From assembly GCF_015163075.1 (NCBI RefSeq), contig NZ_JADDXU010000019.1:1-64000 (forward strand): a stretch of DNA of 64,000 bases, read 5' to 3'. Source of the DNA: Streptomyces justiciae (GTDB lineage Bacteria; Actinomycetota; Actinomycetes; Streptomycetales; Streptomycetaceae). Both the position numbers and the translations under genes were made by a program. How positions within the stretch are numbered: the first letter of the stretch is position 1; every line of letters starts with the position of its first letter. Shown piece by piece: positions 39,936 through 47,549 of the stretch. The notes beneath the pieces were generated by a model. It made no database searches and was not told the DNA's origin. It worked only from the letters and a program-made list of their open reading frames with translations.

Positions 39936-41723
39936 TCAGACCTTCAGCGTCCTGATCGCCGTCGGGGCGTGCCCCGGCTCCGTCGCGAGTTCCTCGAACT
40001 CGGTGACGTCACTGATGTCGGCGGTCTTGCTCATCGCGATGTTGGTGACCCGCTCCAGGATCGCCTCGACCACGACCGGCACCCGGTACTCGGCGGCCAG
40101 CTTCTTGGCCTCCTCGAAGGCCGGCAGCAGCTGGTCGGGCTCGGTGACGCGGATGGCCTTGCAGCCGAGGCCCTCGACGACCTTGATGTGGTCGACGCCG
40201 TAGACGCCCAGCTCCGGGGAGTTGATGTTCTCGAACTCCAGGTTGACCTGGAAGTTGATGTCGAGACCGATCTGCGCCTGCCGGATCAGGCCCAGGTAGG
40301 CGTTGTTGACGAGGACATGGACGTACGGGATCTTGTGCTGCGCGCCGACGGCCAGCTCCTCCAGCATGAACTGGAAGTCGTAGTCGCCGGAGAGCGCGAC
40401 GACCTGGGCCTCCGGGTCGGCCTTGGAGACACCGAGCGCGGCCGGGATGGTCCAGCCGAGCGGGCCGGCCTGGCCGCAGTTGATCCAGTGCCGCGGCTTG
40501 TAGACGTGCAGCATCTGGGCGCCCGCGATCTGGGACAGACCGATCGTGGTGACGTACCGCGTCTCGGGGCCGAAGGCCTTGTTCATCTCCTCGTAGACGC
40601 GCTGCGGCTTCATGGGGACGTTGTCGAAGTGCGTACGGCGCAGCAGCGTGGACTTGCGCTCCAGGTGGGAGGCGATCCACGCGGAGCGGTCCGGGAGCCT
40701 GCCCGCGGCCTTCAGCTCGCGCGCGACCTCGACGAAGAGCTCCAGGGCGGCCTTGGCGTCGGAGGTGATGCCGTAGTCCGGCGGGAAGATCTTGCCGATC
40801 TGGGTGGGCTCGATGTCGACGTGGACGAACTTGCGGCCCTGGCGGTAGACGTCGAGCTTGTAGCCGGTGTGCCGGTTGGCCCAGCGGTTGCCGATGCCGA
40901 GGACGAAGTCGGACTCCAGGAAGGTCGCGTTGCCGTAGCGGTGCGAGGTCTGGAGGCCGACCATGCCGGCGTTCAGCTCGTGGTCGTCGGGGATGGTGCC
41001 CCAGCCCATCAGGGTCGGGATCACCGGGGTGCCGGTGAGCTCGGCGAACTCCACGAGGAGGTCGGAGGCGTCGGCGTTGATGATGCCGCCGCCCGCGACG
41101 ATCAGCGGGCGCTCGGAGGCGAGCAGGAACTCGATCGCCTTCTCGATCTGGGCGCGGGTCGCGGCCGGCTTGTAGACCGGGAGCGGCTCGTAGGTCTCCG
41201 GGTCGAACTCGATCTCGGTGAGCTGGACGTCGATGGGCAGGTCGATGAGGACCGGGCCGGGGCGGCCGGAGCGCATCAGGTGGAAGGCCTGCTGGAAGAC
41301 GCCGGGGACCTGGGCCGCCTCCAGGACGGTGGTGGCCGCCTTGGTGACGGGCTTGGCGATCGACGCGATGTCGACGGCCTGGAAGTCCTCTTTGTGGATG
41401 ACGCTGACCGGCGCCTGGCCGGTGATGCAGAGGATGGGGATCGAGTCGCCGATCGCCGAGTACAGGCCGGTGATCATGTCGGTGCCGGCCGGGCCCGAGG
41501 TGCCGATGCAGACGCCGATGTTGCCCGGGTCGGCGCGGGTGTAGCCCTCGGCCATGTGGGAGGCGCCCTCGACGTGCCGGGCGAGCGTGTGGTCGATGCC
41601 GCCGCCCTCCTTGAGGGCGCGGTAGAAGGGGTTGATCGCCGCGCCGGGCACACCGAACGCGTTGGTGACGCCCTCGCGCTTGAGGATCTCAACTGCCGCG
41701 CGGGCAGCGGTCATACGTGCCAT
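39936..41723 (-). CDS. gcl: Glyoxylate carboligase
   Basis: Joins two glyoxylates to tartronate semialdehyde and CO2; a TPP/FAD enzyme. It has 595 residues in the three-domain TPP-enzyme layout. The N-terminal AAVEILKREGVTNAFGVPGAA carries valine rather than glutamate at the position following FGVPG-type motifs; Gcl is known to lack the canonical TPP glutamate. The TPP/Mg motif is VVALSGDYDFQFMLEEL followed by LVNNAYLGLIRQAQ. Its product goes to Hyi/GlxR. It faces the catalase block, and its promoter carries a tandem AllR-type operator. Confidence 0.95.
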   Translation of the reverse strand: MARMTAARAAVEILKREGVTNAFGVPGAAINPFYRALKEGGGIDHTLARHVEGASHMAEGYTRADPGNIGVCIGTSGPAGTDMITGLYSAIGDSIPILCITGQAPVSVIHKEDFQAVDIASIAKPVTKAATTVLEAAQVPGVFQQAFHLMRSGRPGPVLIDLPIDVQLTEIEFDPETYEPLPVYKPAATRAQIEKAIEFLLASERPLIVAGGGIINADASDLLVEFAELTGTPVIPTLMGWGTIPDDHELNAGMVGLQTSHRYGNATFLESDFVLGIGNRWANRHTGYKLDVYRQGRKFVHVDIEPTQIGKIFPPDYGITSDAKAALELFVEVARELKAAGRLPDRSAWIASHLERKSTLLRRTHFDNVPMKPQRVYEEMNKAFGPETRYVTTIGLSQIAGAQMLHVYKPRHWINCGQAGPLGWTIPAALGVSKADPEAQVVALSGDYDFQFMLEELAVGAQHKIPYVHVLVNNAYLGLIRQAQIGLDINFQVNLEFENINSPELGVYGVDHIKVVEGLGCKAIRVTEPDQLLPAFEEAKKLAAEYRVPVVVEAILERVTNIAMSKTADISDVTEFEELATEPGHAPTAIRTLKV

Positions 41724-41782
41724 CGAGTACTCCCTGCTTCGGCTGCCGGATTCGCACTCCCCTCGCGCCCCGCGGTGAGTAC

Positions 41783-41818
41783 TTCCGTATTGCGGAAACT
41801 AACTTCTACTATCTGGAA
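41783..41818. promoter_or_regulatory. gcl operator: tandem AllR-type boxes
   Basis: TTCCGTATTGCGGAA (41783-41797) is a perfect palindrome, the reverse complement of the hyi box with one inner difference. After 6 bp TTCTACTATCTGGAA (41804-41818) is a one-mismatch copy. The pair lies 60 bp upstream of the gcl start and about 105 bp upstream of the divergent zinc-ribbon gene. Confidence 0.7.
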
Positions 41819-41923
41819 TCAATGTAAGTGGAGGGGTGAAGGCCGTCAAGAGACGGACAAGCGGGGGTCGGCTGGAGGACGATGGGAGCGCTGTCCCGAC
41901 GTGGGGTCGTTCTGGAGTGGGCC

Positions 41924-42607
41924 ATGTCCGAGAACGTGTCGGTGCGCTGCCCGGTCTGCCGGCGCGAGCACTTCTATGCGGCACCGTCCTATCCGTGCGC
42001 CTGCGGGGCGCCGGTGACACCGCCGCTGGACCGGCGCGCGCGGGCGACGGCGGTGACGCACCGGTCCTGGGAGGACGACTGGGTGACGGTGCTGTGCGCG
42101 CGCTGCGGGCGCACGGGTGAGTGGCCGCATCCGGAGGTGGGCTGCGCGTGCGGGACGGTACTGAGGGTGCCGGTCGCGGCGGAGGCGGTCGGCATCCCGA
42201 CGGCCCGCCGTGTCGAGCAGTCCCGGCGGCGCGCGTTCCAGCCGGTGACGATCCGCACGGCGCGCGACGCGGTCACGGCCGCGGCCCTGTATCTGCGCTG
42301 GCTCGGCTACGAGGACATCCGCCGCGCCGACCAACGCCCCCCGAACGGCATCGGCCTCGCGGCTCGCGGCCTCCTGGCCCAGGTCGACCCCACGGTCCGC
42401 CCGGCATCGCTCCGCGACGTCGAATGCCTCTGGCTGACGGCGATGACGGAGTCCGCGGACTGCGTCTACTTCTCCCTGGCCGGCTACGCCACGGAGGCCC
42501 GAGCGGTGGCCGACGCCCTGGCCGTCCCCTTGTTCGTCCTCGACCTCACGGGCACGCCGCAGCCGGTGAACAGCAGAGCGGACGAACTGGACGCGACCGG
42601 CACATAG
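41924..42607 (+). CDS. Double zinc-ribbon protein with degraded Mrr-like nuclease domain
   Basis: A 227-residue protein. Two zinc ribbons (CPVC then CAC; CARC then CAC) occupy residues 9-75. The C-terminal part (about 105-215) looks like an Mrr/PD-(D/E)XK restriction domain: ALYLRWLGYEDIRRADQRPP, then NGIGLAARGLLAQVDP, then ADCVYFSLAGYATEARAVADAL and FVLDLTG. The positions expected for the catalytic Asp and the QxK lysine read Asn and QVD, so it is probably inactive as a nuclease. Start at ATG 41924 (GGAG upstream) or ATG 41882. Function unknown. Confidence 0.65.
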   Translation: MSENVSVRCPVCRREHFYAAPSYPCACGAPVTPPLDRRARATAVTHRSWEDDWVTVLCARCGRTGEWPHPEVGCACGTVLRVPVAAEAVGIPTARRVEQSRRRAFQPVTIRTARDAVTAAALYLRWLGYEDIRRADQRPPNGIGLAARGLLAQVDPTVRPASLRDVECLWLTAMTESADCVYFSLAGYATEARAVADALAVPLFVLDLTGTPQPVNSRADELDATGT

Positions 42608-42671
42608 AGCCGACGCTGAGGACAGGGAAAACGGTTGGGAAACGGGGCTCCGCCCCCGCCATACTCGCCCG

Positions 42672-43175
42672 ATGCGCATCCGCCCCGTCACCCCCGCCGA
42701 GCTACCCGCCCTCCAGGACATCGAGCGTGCCGCCGGTGCCCCCTTCCGCGCGCTCGGGATGGCCGCGATCGCCGAGGACGAGCCGTTCGGGGTGGATGTT
42801 CTGGAGGGGTACCGGAGGCAGGGGCGGGCCTGGGTCGCGGTCGGGGGTGAGGGGCGTCCCGTCGGGTATCTGGTCGGCGAGCCCGTCGACGGTGCCCTGC
42901 ACATCGTGCAGGTCTCGGTCCACCCGGACTTCGCGCACCGGCGCATCGGTGAGGCCCTCCTCGCGTACGCCGCCGAACGCGCCCGCGAAGAGGGCCTCAC
43001 CGGTCTCACCCTGACCACCTTCGCCGAGGTGCCCTGGAACGCCCCGTACTACGAGCGCCTCGGCTTCCGCGTCCTCGGCGCGGCCGAACTCACCCCCGGG
43101 CTGCGAAAGATCCGCGCCCATGAGGCCGAGCTCGGCCTCGACCGCTGGCCGCGCGTGTGCATGCGCAGGGGCTGA
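42672..43175 (+). CDS. GNAT N-acetyltransferase
   Basis: A 167-residue GCN5-related acetyltransferase. N-terminal MRIRPVTPAELPALQDIERA, then the acetyl-CoA binding motif VSVHPDFAHRRIGEALLAYA (R-x-x-G-x-A loop), and NAPYYERLGFRVLG as motif B. Substrate cannot be assigned. It lies 64 bp after the zinc-ribbon gene, on the same strand; the start is an ATG with weak upstream pairing. Confidence 0.85.
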   Translation: MRIRPVTPAELPALQDIERAAGAPFRALGMAAIAEDEPFGVDVLEGYRRQGRAWVAVGGEGRPVGYLVGEPVDGALHIVQVSVHPDFAHRRIGEALLAYAAERAREEGLTGLTLTTFAEVPWNAPYYERLGFRVLGAAELTPGLRKIRAHEAELGLDRWPRVCMRRG

Positions 43176-43221
43176 CGCATGCCCCCCGCTTACCCCTATC
43201 CCTCGCTAGCCCTACCCCCCG

Positions 43222-44811
43222 CTACTCCTGTCCCGCCGCGTACCTCTCCCGCAGCTCCACCTTCCGCACCTTCCCCGACACCGTCATCGGGAACGACTCC
43301 AGCACCTGAAGCCTGCTCGGCACCTTGTAGTGCGCCAGCCGCCCCTCGCAGAAGGCCCGCACCTCCTCCAGCGTCGGCGGGTCCGCCGGGTCACGGGCGA
43401 TGACGCAGGCCAGCACCTCCTCGCCGTACCGCTCGTGGGGTACGCCGACGACCTGGACGTCCGCGATCTTCGGGTGCGCGTAGAGGAACTCCTCGATCTC
43501 GCGCGGGTAGATGTTCTCGCCACCCCGGATGATCATGTCCTTGATGCGGCCGACGATCTCGACGTAGCCGTCCTCGCGCATCACGGCCAGGTCGCCGGTG
43601 TGCATCCAGCGCCCCGCGTCGATCGACTCCGCGGTTTTCCCGGGCTCGTTCCAGTAGCCGAGCATCACGCTGTAGCCGCGCGTGCACAACTCCCCTGCCT
43701 TGCCCCGGGGTTGAGTCACCCCGGTCGCCGGGTCGACGACCTTCACCTCGATGTGCGGCAGGACCCGGCCGACCGTGCCGGTGCGGTGCTCCAGGTCGTC
43801 GTCCCGCCGGGTCTGCAAGGACACCGGGGACGTCTCCGTCATGCCGTAGCAGATGGAGACCTCCGCCATATGCATCTCGGCGACCACCCGTTTCATCACC
43901 TCCACCGGACACGGCGAGCCCGCCATGATGCCGGTGCGCAGGGAGGAGAGGTCGTACGTCGCGAAGTCCGGGTCGTTCAACTCCGCGATGAACATGGTCG
44001 GTACGCCGTACAACGAGGTGCAGCGCTCCTGCTGGACGGCCTCCAGCGTGGCCTTCGGGTCGAAGGACGGGGCCGGGATCACCATGCAGGCGCCGTGCGA
44101 GGTCGCCGCCAGATTGCCCATCACCATGCCGAAGCAGTGGTAGAAGGGGACCGGGATGCAGATCCGGTCCTGCTCGGTGTAGGAGATCAACTCACCCACG
44201 AAATAGCCGTTGTTGAGGATGTTGTGGTGGGAGAGGGTGGCCCCCTTGGGGAAGCCCGTCGTGCCCGAGGTGTACTGGATGTTGATCGGGTCGTCGCAGG
44301 ACAGCTCCGGGTACGGCGCCGGGGTCGCGCGGGTGAGCAGCGCGTCCCAGCTCGGGTCCCCGATGAACACGGTCTCCCGCAACTGCGGGCACTTCCCCCG
44401 CACTTCACCGACCATCGCCCGGTAGTCGCTGGTCTTGTGGCTGAGGGACGCGAACAGCAGGGAGATCCCGGCCTGATTGAGGACGTACTCGACCTCGTGG
44501 GTGCGGTACGCCGGGTTGATGTTCACCATGATCGCGCCGATGCGGGCCGTGGCGTACTGGACGAGCACCCACTCGGGGCAGTTGATCGCCCAGATGCCCA
44601 CCCGGTCACCCTTGGCGACCCCGCTCGCCATCAGCGCGTACGCCAACTCCTCGACGTCCGCCGCGAATTCACCGTACGTCCAGCGCCGCCCGGACGGCAC
44701 GTCGACCAGCGCCTCGCGCTCCGGCCAGCGTGCGACCGCCCGGTCGAGGTTCGCGCCGATCGTGTCCCCGAGCAGTGAGGTCCCGCTCGTCCCGTGGCTG
44801 TAGGAGCTCAT
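43222..44811 (-). CDS. Acyl-CoA synthetase (AMP-binding)
   Basis: A 529-residue ANL-superfamily acyl-CoA ligase. AMP-binding motif YTSGTTGFPKGATLSHHN, then SICYGMTETSP, HTGDLAVMREDGYVEIVGR, IIRGGENIYPREIE and the catalytic lysine in MTVSGKVRKVELRE. Probably activates medium or long-chain fatty acids. The start at 44811 overlaps the stop of the next synthetase gene by ATGA. A longer upstream in-frame extension is a shadow of that neighbour. Confidence 0.88.
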   Translation of the reverse strand: MSSYSHGTSGTSLLGDTIGANLDRAVARWPEREALVDVPSGRRWTYGEFAADVEELAYALMASGVAKGDRVGIWAINCPEWVLVQYATARIGAIMVNINPAYRTHEVEYVLNQAGISLLFASLSHKTSDYRAMVGEVRGKCPQLRETVFIGDPSWDALLTRATPAPYPELSCDDPINIQYTSGTTGFPKGATLSHHNILNNGYFVGELISYTEQDRICIPVPFYHCFGMVMGNLAATSHGACMVIPAPSFDPKATLEAVQQERCTSLYGVPTMFIAELNDPDFATYDLSSLRTGIMAGSPCPVEVMKRVVAEMHMAEVSICYGMTETSPVSLQTRRDDDLEHRTGTVGRVLPHIEVKVVDPATGVTQPRGKAGELCTRGYSVMLGYWNEPGKTAESIDAGRWMHTGDLAVMREDGYVEIVGRIKDMIIRGGENIYPREIEEFLYAHPKIADVQVVGVPHERYGEEVLACVIARDPADPPTLEEVRAFCEGRLAHYKVPSRLQVLESFPMTVSGKVRKVELRERYAAGQE

Positions 44812-46472
44812 CGGAAGTCCTCCTCGCGGTACTCGGCGTCCGATCCCTCGGCCGTGGCCTCGCGCAGCTCGATGCGGCGGATCTTGCCGGAGACGGTCTT
44901 GGGCAGCGGCGCGAACTCCAGGCGGCGGATGCGCTTGTACGGGGCGAGAACGTCCCGTGAGTGTTCGAAGAGGACCTTCGCCGTGTCCGGCCCGGGCTCC
45001 CAGCCCTCCGCCAGCACCACGTACGCCTTCGGCACCGCGAGCCGCAGCTCGTCCGGCGCGGGCACGACGGCCGCCTCGGCGACCGCCTCGTGCTCCAGCA
45101 GCGCGCTCTCCAGCTCGAAGGGGCTGATCTTGTAGTCGCTCGCCTTGAAGACGTCGTCGCTGCGGCCGATGTAGGTCAGATAGCCGTCGGCGTCCCGCGA
45201 CGCCACATCGCCCGTGCGGTAGTAGCCGCCGGCCATCGCCTCCGCCGTACGGTCCGCGTCGCCGTGGTAGCCGGTCATCAGGCCGACCGGCCGGGCGGAC
45301 AGGTCGAGCGCGATCTCGCCCTCGTCGGCACCCGAAGCGCCGGTCACCGGGTCGAGGAGCTCCACGCGATAGCCAGGGCTCGGGCGTCCCATGGAGCCGG
45401 TCTTCAGGGGCTGACCGGGACTGTTGGAGACCTGTACCGCCGTCTCCGTCTGCCCGAAACCGTCCCGGATCGTCACGCCCCACGCCCGCCGCACCTGTTC
45501 GATGACCTCGGGGTTCAGCGGCTCGCCCGCCGCCACCACCTCGCGGGGCGGGGTGCGCAGCTGGGTCAGGTCGGCCTGGATGAGCATCCGCCACACAGTG
45601 GGAGGGGCGCAGAAGGTGGTCACTCCCGCGCGGTCCATCTCGGCCATCAGACGGGCCGGGTCGAAGCGGGTGTAGTTGTGGATGAAGACGGTGGCTTCCG
45701 CGTTCCAGGGCGCGAACAGGTTCGACCAGGCGTGCTTGGCCCAGCCGGGCGAGGAGATGTTCAGATGCACGTCGCCGGGCTTGAGGCCGATCCAGTACAT
45801 GGTCGCCAGGTGCCCGATCGGGTACGAGGTGTGGGTGTGCTCGACCAGCTTGGGGCGGGCGGTGGTGCCCGAGGTGAAGTAGAGCATCAGCGGGTCGTCG
45901 GCACGGGTCGGGCCGTCGGGCGTGAACGAGGCGTCGGCCTCGTACAGGTCGTCAAGGGCCAGCCAGCCCTCAACTGGATCACCCGCCGCGATCCGGGTGT
46001 ACCGGCCGGGCACCTCCGCGAACTTGCCCGCGTCCTCGGAGCGCACGATCACATGCCGCACCCGTCCGCGCTCGACGCGGTCCCGCAGGTCGGCCGGGCC
46101 GAGCAGCGGGGTGGCCGGGATGACGACGGCGCGCAGCTTCATCGCGGCCAGCGCCGTGATCCACAGCTCGGCCTGGTTGCCCAGCATCACCAGGATGCGG
46201 TCCTCGGCGGCGACGCCCCGCTCGCGCAGCCAGTTGGCGGCCTGGTCGGAGCGGACCGCCAGCTCCCCGAAGGACAGCTTGGTCTCCCGGCCGTCCTCCT
46301 CGACGATGTGCAGCGCGGTCGCGGCGTTCCCGTGGGCGATGACGTCGAACCAGTCGAGCGCCCAGTTGAAGCGCTCGGGACGGGGCCAGGCGAAGCCCTC
46401 GTAGGCCGTGGCGTAGTCCTCGCGATGTGCCAGCAGGAAGTCCCGCGCACTGCGGAACAGCTCGGTCGTCAT
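44808..46472 (-). CDS. Acyl-CoA synthetase, acetyl/medium-chain type
   Basis: A 554-residue ANL acyl-CoA ligase of the ACSM/acetyl-CoA synthetase-like branch. AMP motif YFTSGTTARPKLVEHTHTSY, RDGFGQTETAVQV, YYRTGDVASRDADGYLTYIG, DDVFKASDYKISPFELES and the lysine in KTVSGKIRRIELREA. First gene of a two-synthetase operon, translationally coupled to the second. Diverges from a GAF-LuxR regulator across a perfect 16-bp palindrome that is a likely operator. Confidence 0.88.
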   Translation of the reverse strand: MTTELFRSARDFLLAHREDYATAYEGFAWPRPERFNWALDWFDVIAHGNAATALHIVEEDGRETKLSFGELAVRSDQAANWLRERGVAAEDRILVMLGNQAELWITALAAMKLRAVVIPATPLLGPADLRDRVERGRVRHVIVRSEDAGKFAEVPGRYTRIAAGDPVEGWLALDDLYEADASFTPDGPTRADDPLMLYFTSGTTARPKLVEHTHTSYPIGHLATMYWIGLKPGDVHLNISSPGWAKHAWSNLFAPWNAEATVFIHNYTRFDPARLMAEMDRAGVTTFCAPPTVWRMLIQADLTQLRTPPREVVAAGEPLNPEVIEQVRRAWGVTIRDGFGQTETAVQVSNSPGQPLKTGSMGRPSPGYRVELLDPVTGASGADEGEIALDLSARPVGLMTGYHGDADRTAEAMAGGYYRTGDVASRDADGYLTYIGRSDDVFKASDYKISPFELESALLEHEAVAEAAVVPAPDELRLAVPKAYVVLAEGWEPGPDTAKVLFEHSRDVLAPYKRIRRLEFAPLPKTVSGKIRRIELREATAEGSDAEYREEDFR

Positions 46473-46543
46473 CTGTCCTCCTTGTACCGGACCATTGCCG
46501 GGCGGCTCTCTGCCATCGTTTACTCCGTGATGCAGGTCTCACT

Positions 46544-46559
46544 ACCCCCGAACGGGGGT
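46544..46559. promoter_or_regulatory. Palindromic operator candidate
   Basis: ACCCCCGAACGGGGGT is a perfect 16-bp dyad in the 113-bp divergent region between the acyl-CoA synthetase operon and the GAF-LuxR gene, 27 bp upstream of the latter's start. Confidence 0.65.
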
Positions 46560-46585
46560 GTGCGCCGCGGCGAAAGGACGAACAG

Positions 46586-47404
46586 GTGAGCACGGACGCT
46601 GCGGAGATCCGGAACGCGCTGGTGCGGCTGCGGCGCACGACCGGGCTCCCGGTCGCCTTCGGCGGGCTGGTGGAGGCGGGCCGCCCGCAGATGCGCATCA
46701 GCGAACTGAGCGGCACCTCGACGGCCGCGCTGCGCGCGCTCGCAGTGGTCTCGGGCAGCGGCCTGGGCGGCAAGGCGGTCGCCCTTGCCCGGCCCTGCGC
46801 GGTGGCGGACTACTCCGTCTCACGGCAGATCAGCCACGAGTACGACGCCCCGGTCGCCGCCGAGGGCCTGCGCTCGATCGTGGCGGTGCCCGTCGTCGTA
46901 CGGCGCCGGGTGCGGGGTGTCCTGTACGGCGCGCTGCGCACCGTACAGCCGCTCGGTGACCGGGTGCTGAGCGCGACGATGGAGGCGGCGCGGGACGTGG
47001 AGCAGGCGCTGGTCGTGCGGGAGGAGGCGCGGGAGCTGGTGACGGCGGCCGGGCCGGCCGGGCCGGCCGGGGCGGACCCGGTGTCGCGGGAGCAGGTCCG
47101 GGAGGCGCACGCGGCGCTGCGCGCGCTGGCGCCGCGGATCAGCGACCCGGAGCTGCGGGCCGAACTCCTCGACGCCTGCGGGCTGCTCACGCCCCGGCAG
47201 CCGGAGCGGGCGGCGCTCGCCCCGCGTGAGCTGGACGTCCTCGCCTGTGTGGCCGCGGGGGCGACGAACGCGGCGGCCGCCGAGCGGCTGGGGCTGCGGC
47301 CGGAGACGGTCAAGGGATACCTGCGTTCGGCGATGCGCAGGCTCGGCGCGCACACCCGCGGGGAGGCGGTGGCGGCGGCGCGCCGGGCGGGGCTGCTGCC
47401 GTAG
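46586..47404 (+). CDS. GAF-LuxR family regulator
   Basis: A 272-residue regulator with an N-terminal GAF-like sensory domain (about 10-150: LPVAFGGLVEAG, GSGLGGKAVALARPCAVADY, VVVRRRVRGVLYGALR) and a LuxR-type HTH at the C-terminus (LAPRELDVLACVAAGATNAA then ETVKGYLRSAMRRLGAHTR). The GTG start has GAAAGGAC upstream. Related GAF-LuxR proteins sit next to acyl-CoA synthetase operons in actinomycetes and probably sense an acyl metabolite. It most likely controls the divergent synthetase pair. Confidence 0.85.
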   Translation: MSTDAAEIRNALVRLRRTTGLPVAFGGLVEAGRPQMRISELSGTSTAALRALAVVSGSGLGGKAVALARPCAVADYSVSRQISHEYDAPVAAEGLRSIVAVPVVVRRRVRGVLYGALRTVQPLGDRVLSATMEAARDVEQALVVREEARELVTAAGPAGPAGADPVSREQVREAHAALRALAPRISDPELRAELLDACGLLTPRQPERAALAPRELDVLACVAAGATNAAAAERLGLRPETVKGYLRSAMRRLGAHTRGEAVAAARRAGLLP

Positions 47405-47549
47405 AACGTTGCGCAGCCATTCATTCAGCTGTGCTTTGAATTTCCCCATGCTGTGAGGTTGTTATTTGCCTCACCACGTCTCCCCTCCGGATTTCAAAGA
47501 ATCGTTGCCTAGAATTTGGCCCGGACACGACACGAGGGGAGCGGCGACC

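Noticed and set aside
43222..45594. 790-codon apparent fusion upstream of the acyl-CoA synthetase
   Set aside because: The extension is an out-of-frame reading of the neighbouring synthetase; the ATGA overlap at 44808-44811 marks the true start.
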